Translations under genes and position numbers: made by a program
Shown here: positions 8,990 through 20,136 of the stretch, in pieces
How the letters are laid out: every line of letters starts with the position of its first letter
Position numbering within the stretch: position 1 is the first letter of the stretch
Assembly (NCBI GenBank): GCA_016213895.1
Contig: JACQZJ010000012.1
Span: forward strand, 1 to 61,614
Direction of reading: 5' to 3'
Source of the DNA: Planctomycetota bacterium
GTDB lineage: Bacteria; Planctomycetota; B15-G4; JADJEK01
DNA length: 61,614 nucleotides
Notes under the pieces: model-generated
The model's input: the letters and a program-made list of their open reading frames with translations, nothing else
The model's database searches: none
Told to the model about the DNA's origin: nothing

Positions 8990-9982
8990 TCACGCGTCCC
9001 CCGCACCGAACGCGGCGAGCAGCGCGCGCGCGCCCTGCGCCGGCGTGATCCTGCCCTCGAGCACGTCCTTCTCGACCTGAGTCAGCCGCGCCTGGACGCC
9101 AGGGTGGGCGCGGCAGGCGGCCTGCAGGCTCTCCTCGACGCGCTCCCAGAGCCAGTGGCGGCGCTGTTCGCGGCGCTGTTCCTCGAGTTCGCCCGAGCGG
9201 AGCGAGAGCGCGTGGTGCTCCTCGACGAGGCGCCAGAGCTCGGGCAGGCCCGCGCCGGTGAGGCCCGAGACTCTGATCACGCGCGGCCGCCATGAGGAGG
9301 AGCGGGCGCGCGCGCAGCCGAGCGCCAGGGCATATTCGGCCTGGGCGCGGGCGCAGGCCGCGACGTTGTCACCGTCCGCCTTGTTGACCGCGACGATGTC
9401 CGCGAGCTCGAGGATGCCGCGCTTGATGCCCTGCAATTCGTCGCCCGCGCCGGCGAGCACGAGCACCACCAGGCAGTCGACCATGCGCGCCACCGCGATC
9501 TCGTTCTGGCCGGCGCCGACCGTCTCGACCAGCACCACGTCGTAGCCAGCGGCCTCGCACAGGAGCAGCGCCTCGCGCGAGCGGCGCGTCACGCCGCCGC
9601 CGCCGCTGCCTCCCGGCGACGGGCGGATGAAGGCGTTTCTCTCCAGCGCCAGGCGCGGCATGCGCGTCTTGTCGGCGAGGATGCTGCCGCCGGAGATGGC
9701 GCTCGAGGGATCGACAGCGAGCACCGCGACCTTCTGTCCCTGCGCGAGCAGGTGCATGCCAAGCGAGTCGATGAGCGTGCTCTTCCCGGCGCCCGGCGCG
9801 CCGGTGATGCCGGCGCGGATCGCTCCGCCCGTGCGCGGCAGCAAGCGGCCGAGCACTTCCTCGGCCTGGCTCGCGTCCTCCGGCCGCACGCTCTCCGCCA
9901 GCGTGATGGCGCGGGCGAGCAGGGCGCGGTCGCCGCTCTCGACGCCTCGCACGAGGTCGTCCACGCTGGCGGGACGCGTCAT
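8990..9982 (-). CDS. meaB: Methylmalonyl-CoA mutase-associated GTPase MeaB (ArgK/YgfD family)
   Basis: MeaB gates loading of adenosylcobalamin into methylmalonyl-CoA mutase and protects it from inactivation. The 330-residue protein has a Walker A motif GAPGAGKST (61-69), [21 protein letters not shown], the switch region ETVGAGQNE and the guanine-specificity motif NKAD. The C-terminal helical arm ([15 protein letters not shown]) is the dimerisation region in characterised MeaB. The ATG overlaps the end of the mutase large-subunit gene by 4 bases (ATGA), so it is the last gene of the mutase operon. The length is normal. Confidence 0.95.
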   Translation of the reverse strand: MTRPASVDDLVRGVESGDRALLARAITLAESVRPEDASQAEEVLGRLLPRTGGAIRAGITGAPGAGKSTLIDSLGMHLLAQGQKVAVLAVDPSSAISGGSILADKTRMPRLALERNAFIRPSPGGSGGGGVTRRSREALLLCEAAGYDVVLVETVGAGQNEIAVARMVDCLVVLVLAGAGDELQGIKRGILELADIVAVNKADGDNVAACARAQAEYALALGCARARSSSWRPRVIRVSGLTGAGLPELWRLVEEHHALSLRSGELEEQRREQRRHWLWERVEESLQAACRAHPGVQARLTQVEKDVLEGRITPAQGARALLAAFGAGDA

Positions 9983-12177
9983 GCCCGGTTTTTCCCCTCC
10001 TGCTCCGCCCCGGGCCGCGCCGCGATGTGCTCGATCAGGTCGAGGGCCGCCTGGGAGATGACCGTGCCCGGGCCGAAGACCGCCACCGCGCCCGCGTCCT
10101 TCAGGGCCTGGCGGTCCCGTTGCGGGATCACGCCGCCCACGGTGATCAGGATGTCCGCGCGCCCGAGCTTCTCGAGCTCGCGCTTCAAGGCCGGCACCAG
10201 CGTCAAGTGCCCGGCGGCGAGCGAGCTGACGCCCACCACGTGCACGTCGTTCTCCACCGCGAGCCTGGCCGTCTCCTCGGGCGTCTGGAAGAGCGGGCCG
10301 ATGTCCACGTCGAAGCCGAGGTCGGAGAAGGCCGTGGCGATGACCTTCTGGCCGCGGTCATGGCCGTCTTGCCCCATCTTGGCCACCAGGATGCGCGGCC
10401 GCCGGCCCTCGTTCGCTACAAACCGCTCCACCCTGCCGCGGACGCGGGCGATCTCCTCGTGCGTCTCGCCCATCTCGCCACTGTACACCCGGCTGATCGT
10501 GCGGAGCGCCGCCTGGTGGCGGCCGAAGACCTTCTCCAGGGCGAAGGTGATTTCCCCCACGGTCGCGCGCGCGCGCGCCGCCGCGAGCGACAGCTCGAGC
10601 AGATTGCCTTCGCCGCTTCTCGCGCAGGCGGTGAGGGCATCGAGCGCCGCGTCCACCTGCTGCTGGTCGCGCGCGGCGCGAAGCTCTTCGAGGCGCGCGA
10701 TCTGCGCCTGGCGCACGCGCGCGTTGTCGACCGCCAGCACCTCGATCTCCTCCTCGGCGGCCGCGCGAAAGCGGTTCACGCCAACGATCGCCTGGCGCCC
10801 GGACTCGATGCGCGCCTGGGTGCGCGCCGCCGCCTCCTCGATGCGCATCTTGGGCAGGCCGGTCTCGAGGGCGCGCGCCATGCCGCCGAGTTCCTCCACC
10901 TCGGCGATGTGCGCCGCGGCGCGCTCGGCCAGGTCGTGGGTCAGGCGCTCGAGGTAGTAGCTGCCGCCCCAGGGGTCGACCACGCGGCAGGTGCCGGACT
11001 CCTGCTGCAGTTGAAGCTGCGTGTTGCGCGCGATGCGCGCCGAGAAGTCGCTCGGCAGGGCGAGCGCCTCGTCCAGCGAGTTGGTGTGCAGCGACTGGGT
11101 CTGCCCCTGCGCCGCGGCGAGCGCCTCGACGCAGGTGCGCACCACGTTGTTGTACGGGTCCTGCGCCGTCAAGGACCAGCCCGAGGTCTGGCAGTGCGTG
11201 CGCAGCATGAGCGAGCGCGGGTCGCGCGGCGAAAAAGGCGCGAGCAGGCGCGCCCAGAGCAGGCGCGCCGCGCGGAGTTTCGCCATCTCGGTGAAGAAGT
11301 CCATGCCGATGGCGAAGAAGAAGGAGAGACGCGGGGCGAAGGCGTCGATGTCGAGGCCGGCGGCCAGGCCGGCGCGCACGTACTCCAGGCCATCGGCGAG
11401 CGTGTAGCCCAGCTCGATGTCGGCCGTGGCCCCCGCCTCCTGCATGTGGTAGCCGGAGATGGAGATGCTGTTGAAGCGCGGCATGCGTTGCGCGGTGTAC
11501 TTGAAGATGTCGGCGATGATGCGGAGCGACGGCGCCGGCGGGTAGATGTAGGTGTTCCGGACCATGAACTCCTTGAGGATGTCGTTCTGGATGGTCCCGG
11601 AGAGCTTGTCCGGCGGCACGCCCTGCTCCTCGGCGGCGAGGAGGTAGAGCGCCAAGACCGGCAGCACGGCGCCGTTCATGGTCATCGAGACGCTCATGCG
11701 ATCGAGCGGGATGCCGTCGAACAGGATGCGCATGTCCAGGATCGAGTCGATGGCGACGCCCGCCATGCCCACGTCGCCGGCCACGCGCGGGTGGTCGGAG
11801 TCGTAGCCGCGGTGCGTGGCCAGGTCGAAGGCCACGGACAGCCCCTTCTGCCCGGCGGCGAGGTTCCTGCGGTAGAAGGCGTTCGAGTCCTCGGCCGTGG
11901 AGAAGCCCGCGTACTGGCGGATGGTCCAGGGGCGGCGCAGGTACATGGTCGCGTAGGGGCCGCGCACGAAGGGCGCGAAGCCGGGCAGGCCGCCGAGGTG
12001 CAGAACGGGCGCGAGGTCGGCGGCCGAGTAGAGCGGCTTCTCGCGGATCCCCTCGGGGGTGAGGACGCTGCTTGCGGCCGGCTCGCCCGCGGCCGCGAGC
12101 CAGTCGCCGAGAGCAGGCCGCGGCCCGGCGAGGTCGTCGAAGCGGCACGCCCTGAAGTCGGGGAGAGAGCCCATCAT
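9979..12177 (-). CDS. mutB: Methylmalonyl-CoA mutase, catalytic (large) subunit
   Basis: The 732-residue protein interconverts (R)-methylmalonyl-CoA and succinyl-CoA using adenosylcobalamin. The N-terminal barrel includes [18 protein letters not shown], which contains the substrate-site Tyr/Arg signature of true methylmalonyl-CoA mutases, and the stretch [12 protein letters not shown]. The C-terminal cobalamin domain has GQDGHDRG with the cobalt-coordinating His at about residue 606, then GGVIPQ. The start lies at ATG 12177 (or 12174), overlapping the stop of the small-subunit gene. It probably forms a heterodimer with the product of 12174-14246. Symbol follows the mutA/mutB convention for small/large subunits. 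Confidence 0.95.
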   Translation of the reverse strand: MMGSLPDFRACRFDDLAGPRPALGDWLAAAGEPAASSVLTPEGIREKPLYSAADLAPVLHLGGLPGFAPFVRGPYATMYLRRPWTIRQYAGFSTAEDSNAFYRRNLAAGQKGLSVAFDLATHRGYDSDHPRVAGDVGMAGVAIDSILDMRILFDGIPLDRMSVSMTMNGAVLPVLALYLLAAEEQGVPPDKLSGTIQNDILKEFMVRNTYIYPPAPSLRIIADIFKYTAQRMPRFNSISISGYHMQEAGATADIELGYTLADGLEYVRAGLAAGLDIDAFAPRLSFFFAIGMDFFTEMAKLRAARLLWARLLAPFSPRDPRSLMLRTHCQTSGWSLTAQDPYNNVVRTCVEALAAAQGQTQSLHTNSLDEALALPSDFSARIARNTQLQLQQESGTCRVVDPWGGSYYLERLTHDLAERAAAHIAEVEELGGMARALETGLPKMRIEEAAARTQARIESGRQAIVGVNRFRAAAEEEIEVLAVDNARVRQAQIARLEELRAARDQQQVDAALDALTACARSGEGNLLELSLAAARARATVGEITFALEKVFGRHQAALRTISRVYSGEMGETHEEIARVRGRVERFVANEGRRPRILVAKMGQDGHDRGQKVIATAFSDLGFDVDIGPLFQTPEETARLAVENDVHVVGVSSLAAGHLTLVPALKRELEKLGRADILITVGGVIPQRDRQALKDAGAVAVFGPGTVISQAALDLIEHIAARPGAEQEGKNRA

Positions 12178-14246
12178 TCGCCTCCCCGCAGCTTGCCGCC
12201 CAGCTCCAAAAGCAGCGTCCCGAGCAGCTCGCACGCGTCCATGCCGGCGAAGGCGAAGCGGTCCACGCCGGCAGAACGCAGATCCGCCTCGAGATCGCCC
12301 GGACGCCCGGCCACGAGCACGCGCGCCGCGCCCGCCTCTTTCAGCGCGCGCGCCGCCGCCGCGCCGGACGTGGCGTAGCGGCGCTCGGCGCCGCACAGGC
12401 AGGCGACGCGCGCTCCGCTCGCCGCGAAGCGGCCGGCGGCGGCTGCCGCGGCCTCTTCCGGCTCGAGGTCGCCCGTGCCCTCGTCCGCCGTGACGTGGAA
12501 GCCCCCGGCCAGGAAGAGGTTCCTCATGAAGGCGGCGCGATCGCCGTGCTCCGCCGGAGGACCGAGGCAGGCGAGGTAGGCGCGCGGCCGGCCCGCTGCC
12601 GCGGCGAGGCGGTCAGCGGCGTCACGCAGCTCCTCGAAGAGCGCGGCGTCGCGCCGCGCGGGCAGGGGCTCGAGGCGCACAAGCGGCGCGCCGCCCGCGA
12701 GCGCGGCGCTGATGGCGGCGCAGCTCGCGCCCGAGGCCGCGGCCTCGACGCACGCGGCGAACACGTCCGGCGCTTTCCAGAGGTCAGGGAGCGGCTCGAG
12801 GTCGGAGCCGGCGCGCAGCTCCTCGATTCGGCGCAGGAGGGCGTCCGGCGGCGCGGCTTCCGGCCGCGGCCGCCGTTCGAGCAGCTCCTCCTCGTCCGGG
12901 AACTCGCTCACCCCGGTGACCGGCTCCTGGCGGCGCACGAGCCGCAGGTGCCGCTCCCGCCAGCTGGCGTCCACGCTCGCGCGGATGAAGCCCCCGGCCA
13001 GGCACTCGGCCATGCCGCCCTTCCTCTCGATCTCCTGGAACACGCTCCAGGCCGCGCGCGCCAGGTCGCGCGTCAAGGTCTCGACGTAGTACGAGCCGCC
13101 CGCGGGGTCCATGACCCGGCCGATGCGGCTCTCCTCGGCGAGGATTGTCTGGGTGTTGCGGGCGATCGTGCGCCCCAGGTCCTCGGGCTCGCCGAGCGCC
13201 GCGTCGAACGCCAGGCAGGTGAGGGCGTCCGCGCCGCCGCAGGCAGCGGCCAGCGCCTCGCTGGTGGCGCGCAGCATGTTCACCCACGGGTCGCGCCGCG
13301 CGAGAGCGCGCTCGGACGTCACGGCGTGCAGCCAGGTGGGTGGAGGTCGGTCGCAGGCGCAGGCGCGCCCGAGCAGTCCGAAAGCCAAGCGCGCGGCGCG
13401 CATCTTGGAGAGGCCGGTGAAGAAGTCGCGGCCGGCGGCGAGCGACCAGGCGATCTGGCCGAGCCCCTCTGCGGCCGAGAGCCCGCCGGCCACGAAGCGG
13501 CGCAGGTAGTGCGCCGTGGTGGCCAGGGCGAAGCCCAGCTCTTGCTGGGCGCTGGCGCCGGCCAGGTGGTAGGGGAGAGTGGACGCGACCGCGGCGCGCG
13601 CCCCGGGGAAGGAGCGCGCGCACTGGCGCGCCAGCACGACGAGCTGCTCCTCGGCGCGCGCGAGCGAGCAGGGCAGGAGCCCGTCCTGCGCCAGCGCCCC
13701 GAGCGGATCGCAGAAGAACATGAGGCGCGCGCGCTCCGGCAGGACGCCGCGCTTCCGGAGGAGCTCGCTCACGCACGCGGCCAGGGGCAAAGCGTTGCCG
13801 CCCGCGTCCAGGATGAGCCGCGCCTCGCCAAGCGGCAGGGCGCAGAGCGCGCCGCCGTCGCCGGTGTCGAAGCCCAGGCGCGCTGCGCGGCCGAGGCGGA
13901 GCCACAGGCCGTCGGCGCCGTTCTTCAGGTCCTCGGCTGCCGCGCGCGCCAGCGATTCCGCGCCGCACGCGTCGTGGCGCGGACAGATTTCCCAGGGGTG
14001 GCCCGCGCGCGGCACGAGCGCGGCGCCGCGCGTGAAGGGGGGCAGGCCGGGGAAGCCGGCCGCATCCGGCGCCGGCGCGTCCTCGGCGGTGTAGAGCGGC
14101 CGCAGGACGATGCCCTCGGCCCCGGGCGCGCCAGACAACAGGCCGCGGTCGCCGCTCCCGAGCTCTTCGGCGGCGCGTTCCTGCCAGGCCGCCCGGTCGA
14201 CGGCGGGGAAGGGCTCGGGTTCGTGCGGCGCTCTGTCGCGGCTCAA
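12174..14246 (-). CDS. mutA: Methylmalonyl-CoA mutase small (non-catalytic) subunit
   Basis: A 690-residue mutase-family protein that aligns with the large subunit in layout but is much diverged. It has [22 protein letters not shown] in place of the substrate motif, followed by [14 protein letters not shown] and [27 protein letters not shown]. The C-terminal B12-type fold (from AYLACLGPP) lacks the DxHxxG cobalamin-binding His, as in the non-catalytic subunit of heterodimeric mutases. The start is uncertain: a TTG at 14246 lies one base after the icmF stop and gives a sensible N-terminus; no in-frame ATG is close by. The reading frame remains open further upstream only because it overlaps icmF. 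Confidence 0.88.
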   Translation of the reverse strand: MSRDRAPHEPEPFPAVDRAAWQERAAEELGSGDRGLLSGAPGAEGIVLRPLYTAEDAPAPDAAGFPGLPPFTRGAALVPRAGHPWEICPRHDACGAESLARAAAEDLKNGADGLWLRLGRAARLGFDTGDGGALCALPLGEARLILDAGGNALPLAACVSELLRKRGVLPERARLMFFCDPLGALAQDGLLPCSLARAEEQLVVLARQCARSFPGARAAVASTLPYHLAGASAQQELGFALATTAHYLRRFVAGGLSAAEGLGQIAWSLAAGRDFFTGLSKMRAARLAFGLLGRACACDRPPPTWLHAVTSERALARRDPWVNMLRATSEALAAACGGADALTCLAFDAALGEPEDLGRTIARNTQTILAEESRIGRVMDPAGGSYYVETLTRDLARAAWSVFQEIERKGGMAECLAGGFIRASVDASWRERHLRLVRRQEPVTGVSEFPDEEELLERRPRPEAAPPDALLRRIEELRAGSDLEPLPDLWKAPDVFAACVEAAASGASCAAISAALAGGAPLVRLEPLPARRDAALFEELRDAADRLAAAAGRPRAYLACLGPPAEHGDRAAFMRNLFLAGGFHVTADEGTGDLEPEEAAAAAAGRFAASGARVACLCGAERRYATSGAAAARALKEAGAARVLVAGRPGDLEADLRSAGVDRFAFAGMDACELLGTLLLELGGKLRGGE

Positions 14247-14247
14247 G

Positions 14248-17200
14248 TCACATGTTCCGCCGGTACTGCCCGCCCACGGCGTGCAGCGCCCCCGAGATCT
14301 GGCCGAGAGAACAGCTCTTGCACGCCTCCATGAGCTCGGCGAAGGTGTTGCCCTGAGCCACGGCCGTGCACTGCAGGTCCTTGATCGCCTGTTTGGCGCG
14401 GCCGGCGTTGCGCTTCTGGAAGGCGCGCAGCGAGTGGATGGCGTAGTCGCGCTCGGCGCGCGTCGAGCGGATGACCTCGGCCGGGACGACGGTGGGGGAG
14501 CCGCGCGGACCAAGGAAGGTGTTGACGCCGATGATGGGCAGCTGGCCGCTGTGCTTGAGCGTCTCGTAGTGCAGCGACTCCTCCTGGATCTTGGAGCGCT
14601 GATACATGCGCTCCATGGCGCCGAGTACGCCGCCTCGTTCCGAGATGCTGCGAAACTCCTTGAGCACCGCCTCTTCCACCAGGTCGGTGAGCTCCTCGAT
14701 GACGAACGAGCCCTGCAGCGGGTTCTCGCTTCTCGCCAGGCCCAGCTCCTTGTTGATGATGAGCTGGATCGCCATCGCGCGCCGCACGCTTTCCTCGGTC
14801 GGCGTGGTGATCGCCTCGTCGTAGGCGTTGGTGTGCAGCGAGTTGCAGTTGTCGTACAGGGCGTAGAGCGCCTGCAGCGTGGTGCGGATGTCGTTGAAGC
14901 CGATCTCCTGCGCGTGCAGGCTGCGCCCCGAGGTCTGCACGTGGTACTTGAGCTTCTGCGAGCGCTCGTTTCCCCGGTACTTGAAGCGCATCGCCTTGGC
15001 CCAGATGCGCCGCGCCACGCGGCCGATGACCGAGTACTCGGGATCGAGGCCGTTCGAGAAGAAGAACGACAGGTTCGGCGCGAAGTCGTCGACGTGCATG
15101 CCGCGCGACAAGTAGTACTCGACGTAGGTGAAGCCGTTGGCCAAGGTGAAGGCGAGCTGCGTGATCGGGTTGGCCCCGGCCTCGGCGATGTGGTAGCCGG
15201 AGATCGACACCGAGTAGAAGTTGCGCACCGCACGGTCGATGAAGTGCTGCTGGATGTCGCCCATCATGCGCAGGGCGAACTCGGTGGAGAAGATGCACGT
15301 GTTCTGCGCCTGATCCTCCTTGAGGATGTCGGCCTGCACCGTCCCCCTGACCTGGGACATCGTGTCCGCTTTGATCTTCTCGTAGGTCTCGCGCGGCAGC
15401 ACCTCGTCGCCGGAGACGCCGAGCAGCAGCAGGCCGAGGCCGTCGCTGCCGGGCGGTAGCTCGCCCTGGTAGCGCGGGCGCTCGCAGCCCAGGCGGGCGT
15501 AGATCTCCGCCACGCGGCGCGCGGCCTGCTCGCTTTTGCCCTGCTCCCTGATGTAGCGCTCGCACTGCTGGTCGATCGCGGCGTTCATGAAGAAGGCGAG
15601 CATCATCGGCGCCGGGCCGTTGATCGTCATCGACACGGAGGTGGCGGGATCGGCCAGGTTGAAGCCGGAGTAGAGCTTCTTGGCATCGTCGAGAGTGGCG
15701 ATGCTCACGCCCGAGTTGCCGATCTTGCCGTAGATGTCCGGCCGCTCGTCCGGGTCCTCGCCGTAGAGGGTGACCGAGTCGAACGCCGTGGACAGGCGCT
15801 TGGCGCGCAGGCCGCGCGCCAGGAAGTGGAAGCGCTTGTTGGTGCGCTCCGGCCCGCCCTCGCCGGCGAACTGGCGCGCCGGGTCCTCGCCCGCCCGCTT
15901 CAGCGGGTAGGCGCCGGCGGTGTAGGGGTACATGCCGGGCGCGTTCTCCTGCAGCAGCCAGGCAAGGACGTCGCCCCAGTCGTGGTAGCGCGGCAGGCTG
16001 ACCTTGGGGATGCTGAGGTGCGAGAGCGACTCGCTGTACAGATCCTGCTCGATGACCGTGTCGCGCACCTGGAACTGGTACTTGGCCGCGCGGTAGCGCT
16101 TCTGCATGGCCGGCCAGTCCGCGAGCAGCGCCCGGCAGCGGTGATGCAGCGTGGCCTCGAGCCGGTTGTAGAGGTCGATCAGCTCCTTGAGGTAGGCCGG
16201 CTCGCCGGTGACGTGTTGGATGACGCTCACCACCTCGTCCGACCCGCTGTCGATGATCTCGACCTTCTTCTGGCCGATGCCGGCGCGCAGCTGCTCGATC
16301 ACGCCGCTCAACTGGTACAGGCGCCGGGCGATCGCCGCCTGCTCCTTGACGAACTGGTCGCTGCGCTCGCTGTTCTCGACGATCTCCGCCAGGTAGCGCA
16401 CGCGCTCCGGCGGGATGATGTGGTGTTTCTCGCCCTCCTCCTGGCTCAGCTCGAGGCTCGAGCGCAGGTCCGCGCCGGTTTTCCCGACCAGGGCGTCCAG
16501 CACCTTGCGGTACAGGCGGTTCACGCCCGAATCGTTGAACTGCGAGGCGATCGTGCCGAAGATCGGGAAGCTCTCGGCCGCGGCCTCCCACAGCCCGTGG
16601 TTGCGCCGGTACTGCTTGCGCACGTCGCGCAGCGCGTCGAGCGAGCCGCGCTTGTCGAACTTGTTGATGGCGATGACGTCGGCGAAGTCGAGCATGTCGA
16701 TCTTCTCGAGCTGCGTCGCCGCGCCGTACTCGGCGGTCATCACGTAGAGGGACACGTCGCAGTGGTCGGCGATCTCGGTGTCCGACTGGCCGATGCCGGA
16801 GGTCTCGACGATCACCAGGTCGTGGCCGGCCGCGCGGCAGATGTCGATGGAGCTCTGCACGTGCCTGCTGAGCGCCAGGTTCGCCTGGCGCGTGGCCAGC
16901 GAGCGCATGTAGACGCGCGGGTTGTTGATCGCGTTCATGCGGATGCGGTCGCCGAGCAATGCTCCGCCGCTCTTGCGCTTGGACGGGTCGACCGACACGA
17001 CCGCCACGGTCTTCTCGCGGAAGTCGAGGAGAAAGCGGCGCACGATCTCGTCCACGAGCGACGACTTGCCCGAACCGCCCGGGCCGGTGACGCCGAGCAC
17101 TGGCGCGACCCGCGCGGCGAGCAGCGCGGCGAGCGCGCCGTTGAGCTTGTCCCAGGCGGCGGGTGCGTTCTCCGCCAGCGAGACCAGCCGGCCGATGGCG

Positions 17201-17727
17201 CCCGCGTCGCGCGCGCGCAGCCTGTCGAGCTCCGCGGCGGGCTGCGGTTCGCCCGCCGGGAAGTCGCACCTGCTGAGCAGGTCGTTGATCATGCCCTGCA
17301 GGCCCATCTGGCGCCCGTCGTCGGGGGAGTAGATGCGCGCGATGCCGTAGGCGTGCAGCTCCTCGATCTCCTCGGGCAGGATGGTGCCGCCGCCGCCGCC
17401 GAAGATGAGGACGCGCGCGCCGCGCTCCGCGAGCAGGTCATGCATGTACTTGAAGAACTCGACGTGTCCGCCCTGGTAGGAGGTGACGGCGATCGCCTGG
17501 GCATCCTCCTGGATGGCGCAGGCGACGATCTCCTGGGCGGAGCGGTTGTGGCCCAGGTGGATGACCTCGGCGCCGGAGGCCTGCAGGATGCGGCGCATGA
17601 TGTTGATGGCCGCGTCATGCCCGTCGAACAGGGATGCGGCGGTCACGATGCGCACGTGGTTCTTCGGCCGGTAGACGGCCGCGTCCGCCGGAGCGCTTTG
17701 CTGCGATGCCTTGTCTGCCGTTTTCAT
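14248..17727 (-). CDS. icmF: IcmF, fused isobutyryl-CoA mutase (B12 domain - G protein - mutase)
   Basis: The 1159-residue fusion carries all parts of an acyl-CoA mutase in one chain. Residues 24-155 are the cobalamin domain with LFDGHDAAI (cobalt ligand His37). Residues about 205-420 are a MeaB-like GTPase with GPGGSGKSS (215-223), [16 protein letters not shown] and NKFDKRG. The rest is the catalytic barrel with [14 protein letters not shown] and IGNSGVSI. IcmF proteins interconvert isobutyryl- and n-butyryl-CoA; some also act on pivalyl-CoA. An ATG at 17784 is in frame, but ATG 17727 ([10 protein letters not shown]) fits the family better. It heads an operon with mutA, mutB and meaB. Confidence 0.93.
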   Translation of the reverse strand: MKTADKASQQSAPADAAVYRPKNHVRIVTAASLFDGHDAAINIMRRILQASGAEVIHLGHNRSAQEIVACAIQEDAQAIAVTSYQGGHVEFFKYMHDLLAERGARVLIFGGGGGTILPEEIEELHAYGIARIYSPDDGRQMGLQGMINDLLSRCDFPAGEPQPAAELDRLRARDAGAIGRLVSLAENAPAAWDKLNGALAALLAARVAPVLGVTGPGGSGKSSLVDEIVRRFLLDFREKTVAVVSVDPSKRKSGGALLGDRIRMNAINNPRVYMRSLATRQANLALSRHVQSSIDICRAAGHDLVIVETSGIGQSDTEIADHCDVSLYVMTAEYGAATQLEKIDMLDFADVIAINKFDKRGSLDALRDVRKQYRRNHGLWEAAAESFPIFGTIASQFNDSGVNRLYRKVLDALVGKTGADLRSSLELSQEEGEKHHIIPPERVRYLAEIVENSERSDQFVKEQAAIARRLYQLSGVIEQLRAGIGQKKVEIIDSGSDEVVSVIQHVTGEPAYLKELIDLYNRLEATLHHRCRALLADWPAMQKRYRAAKYQFQVRDTVIEQDLYSESLSHLSIPKVSLPRYHDWGDVLAWLLQENAPGMYPYTAGAYPLKRAGEDPARQFAGEGGPERTNKRFHFLARGLRAKRLSTAFDSVTLYGEDPDERPDIYGKIGNSGVSIATLDDAKKLYSGFNLADPATSVSMTINGPAPMMLAFFMNAAIDQQCERYIREQGKSEQAARRVAEIYARLGCERPRYQGELPPGSDGLGLLLLGVSGDEVLPRETYEKIKADTMSQVRGTVQADILKEDQAQNTCIFSTEFALRMMGDIQQHFIDRAVRNFYSVSISGYHIAEAGANPITQLAFTLANGFTYVEYYLSRGMHVDDFAPNLSFFFSNGLDPEYSVIGRVARRIWAKAMRFKYRGNERSQKLKYHVQTSGRSLHAQEIGFNDIRTTLQALYALYDNCNSLHTNAYDEAITTPTEESVRRAMAIQLIINKELGLARSENPLQGSFVIEELTDLVEEAVLKEFRSISERGGVLGAMERMYQRSKIQEESLHYETLKHSGQLPIIGVNTFLGPRGSPTVVPAEVIRSTRAERDYAIHSLRAFQKRNAGRAKQAIKDLQCTAVAQGNTFAELMEACKSCSLGQISGALHAVGGQYRRNM

Positions 17728-17896
17728 CACTCGAGCTGACCGCCGCCCGTTGCCGCGGGAATCGGATTCCTGGACGCGCGGCATGCGGCCGCGCCCGCCG
17801 CCCGCGCGGGAAGCGATGCCCGGGGCAGGGTCCCGGCCAGCCTAGCCTCTTTCCAGGGGGCCAGAAAGGGCCGAGGGCGCCTTCAGGCAGGAAGCA

Positions 17897-19183
17897 TCAG
17901 CGACCGCGCGCGGCCCCCAGGCTGCGCAGCCGCTCGCGCGCCTTGGCGCCGAGGCTCCCCTCCTGGTCGAGCTCCACCACCTTGCGGTAGGCGCGCACCG
18001 CCTCCTCGCTGCGCCCGAGCTTCTCGCACGAGAGACCATAGTAGTAGAGCGGAGCCGGGCTCATGGGGAAGAGGTCGCTCGCCAGCTCGAACTCCGCCGC
18101 CGCCCTGCGGTAGTCCCCCTGCTCGAAGCGCGCCTCGGCGAAGCTTTCCAGGGCAAGGTGGCACGCGCCGATGGCGGTATGGAACAAGGGTTCGTCCGGG
18201 ATGGCGGCGGCGCACTCCTCGAAGGAGGCGAGCGCCTGCTCGAGCGGCCCCTTCTTCCCGTCCTCCAGGGCCTTGCCGAGCGCGGTCCAGGCCGCGTCGT
18301 ACTTCTCGTAGGTCGGCTCCGCCCGCCCGAGCGTCTGGATGATCTGGGCGAACGAGTCGTTCCCCTGGCGGTAGGGCCGGAAGGAGCCCTGCGGCCTGCC
18401 GGCCAGCTCCGGGTGCTTCTCCGCGATCTCGGCGTGGATGTCGGTGATGCGGTTCTCGTTGAGCGGATGGGTGCGCAGCCACTCGATCTGCACGCCGCCG
18501 CTCTCCTCCTCGAGCCTCTGGAAGTAGGCGAAGGTCTTGGTCGCCTCGGCCGGGTCGTACCCCATGGCGGCCGCGTAGTAGACGCCGCGCTTGTCCGACT
18601 GCAGCTCCTGGCCGCGGTCGTAGCGCAAGAGGAAGAGCTGCGCGCCCGCCGCGCCGATCGAGCTGGCGAGTCCCGGCTCGCGGTTGCGCGTCACCGCCGA
18701 CTCGGCCGTGCCGATGAGGCCGACGAGGATGCCGCCGATGAGGTTCCTGCCCATGGCCTGATGGGAATGGCGGTGCTCGACGTGCCCCAGCTCGTGGCCC
18801 ATGACGGAGATGAACTGGCCCTCGGTCTCGAGCGCGGCCAAGAGCCCGCGCGTGATGTAGATGTACCCGCCGGGGACGGCGAAGGCGTTCGGCGTCGAGC
18901 TGTTGAGGATGGTGAACTTCCAGGCGAAGTCCTCGGCGCGCACCGAGTGGCCGGCCATCTCCAGGATGAGCTGGCCCAGGTAGTCCGCGGCCGCCGGGTC
19001 GTGGTACACGCCGTCGAACATGGCGTCGATGTTCGGCGCGTAGGCGTCGCCCAGCTCGACCTCTTCCTTCAGGGACATCTCGCCCAGGCAGAAGTACGCG
19101 GTCTGGTCCACCGGGTCGACGCAGCACGAGCCCACCAGGAGGAAGCAGAGGAAGAGCAGCGCCAGGCGCAGGGTCCAGTACAT
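17897..19183 (-). CDS. M48-family zinc metalloprotease lipoprotein with C-terminal TPR region
   Basis: The 428-residue protein begins with a lipoprotein signal peptide (FLLVGSC, Cys about residue 20; a second Cys follows). The protease domain has HELGH at 130-134 and the downstream Glu ligand in GQELQSDKRGVYYAAAMGYDP, the pattern of M48B/BepA-like peptidases. The C-terminal third (about 290-425) shows tetratricopeptide helices (SCEKLGRSEEAVRAYRKVVELD). BepA-like enzymes act in the periplasm on outer-membrane protein assembly; that role is an analogy here. ATG 19183 has GAGAGG upstream. It is divergent from the ABC transporter genes. Confidence 0.9.
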   Translation of the reverse strand: MYWTLRLALLFLCFLLVGSCCVDPVDQTAYFCLGEMSLKEEVELGDAYAPNIDAMFDGVYHDPAAADYLGQLILEMAGHSVRAEDFAWKFTILNSSTPNAFAVPGGYIYITRGLLAALETEGQFISVMGHELGHVEHRHSHQAMGRNLIGGILVGLIGTAESAVTRNREPGLASSIGAAGAQLFLLRYDRGQELQSDKRGVYYAAAMGYDPAEATKTFAYFQRLEEESGGVQIEWLRTHPLNENRITDIHAEIAEKHPELAGRPQGSFRPYRQGNDSFAQIIQTLGRAEPTYEKYDAAWTALGKALEDGKKGPLEQALASFEECAAAIPDEPLFHTAIGACHLALESFAEARFEQGDYRRAAAEFELASDLFPMSPAPLYYYGLSCEKLGRSEEAVRAYRKVVELDQEGSLGAKARERLRSLGAARGR

Positions 19184-19284
19184 GGGGTACCCTCTCGATT
19201 CGGGGCGGTTCGAGACTAAGCTGCGCGCGGGCGAATGTGGAGGGCCAAGGCACTCGCCTCGGGCGTTCGTGGAGGGCGCCGCGC

Positions 19285-20136
19285 ATGGGCGAACGTGTCG
19301 CGCTGGCCGCTGCCGGCCTGAGCAAGGTCTTCGCGCGGCCTCCTTTCGGGAGGCGCGTCCTCGCCCTCGACGGCTTCTCGGTCGAGGTCCGGCCCGGGGG
19401 GATCCTCGGCCTGGCCGGGCCGAACGGGGCCGGCAAGACCACGGCGCTCTGCTGCTGTCTGGGGCTGCTGGCGCCCACGCGCGGCCGGGCCCTGCTGTTC
19501 GGCGCGCCTGCGGGCGCGCCCGCGGCGCGCGGCCAGGGCGGCTTCTCCCCGGAGCGCTTCGACCTGGCGGGGGAGCGCAGCGGGCGCGAGACGCTCGAGC
19601 TGCTCGGCGCTCTCTCCGGGCTGCGCGGCCGCGACCTCGAGGCGCGCAGCGGCGACCTGCTCGCGCGCCTCGACCTGCTCGCCGCCGCGGACCGGCCGCT
19701 CCGCTCCTATTCAAAGGGCATGGCGCGCCGCCTTTCGATCGCCGCCGCGCTGCTTCCGGACCCGCCGCTCCTGGTCCTGGACGAGCCGTTCGACGGGCTC
19801 GACCCGCTCGGCGCCCAGGCTGTGCGCGAGGAGGTCAAGCGCCGGGCGGCGGACGGCGCCGCCGTGGTCCTCTCTTCCCACGCCCTGGCAGAGGTGGAGG
19901 CGGTGGCGACGCACCTGATGGTCCTCTGCGCCGGCAGGACGCTCATCGCCGGGCCGGCGGACGCGGTCCTGGCGCTGGGCGGGCGCTGCGAGCTGCTCCT
20001 CGACGGCCTGGACGCGGCCGGCCTCGAGGCGCTCAGGCGCCTGGCCGAGGAGAGCGGCGCGCGGCTCGAGCGCGTGCGTCCCGGGCGCTTGACCCTGGAG
20101 GAGCTGTTCCGCCGCAGCGTCGGGAGGGAACGATGA
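19285..20136 (+). CDS. ABC transporter ATP-binding protein
   Basis: The 283-residue ATPase subunit has Walker A GPNGAGKTT, a signature SYSKGMARRLSIAAAL (the usual SGGQ replaced by SKGM, common in ABC-2 exporters), Walker B LLVLDEPFDGLDP and the H-loop SSHALAEVE. ATG 19285 is preceded by GGAGG (19271-19275). The stop codon overlaps the start of the permease gene (ATGA), so the two form an exporter. Substrate is unknown; the arrangement is typical of ABC-2 (CcmA/NatA-like) systems for drugs, polysaccharides or lipids. Confidence 0.92.
   Translation: MGERVALAAAGLSKVFARPPFGRRVLALDGFSVEVRPGGILGLAGPNGAGKTTALCCCLGLLAPTRGRALLFGAPAGAPAARGQGGFSPERFDLAGERSGRETLELLGALSGLRGRDLEARSGDLLARLDLLAAADRPLRSYSKGMARRLSIAAALLPDPPLLVLDEPFDGLDPLGAQAVREEVKRRAADGAAVVLSSHALAEVEAVATHLMVLCAGRTLIAGPADAVLALGGRCELLLDGLDAAGLEALRRLAEESGARLERVRPGRLTLEELFRRSVGRER

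Noticed and set aside
14250-15233. Upstream continuation of the mutA frame through icmF
   Set aside because: The translation there is Arg/Ser/Thr-rich shadow sequence, and icmF is unmistakable in the other frame.
19204-19220. GGTTCGAGAC resembling a tRNA T-loop
   Set aside because: The flanking bases do not form the T-stem and no acceptor or anticodon arms surround it.
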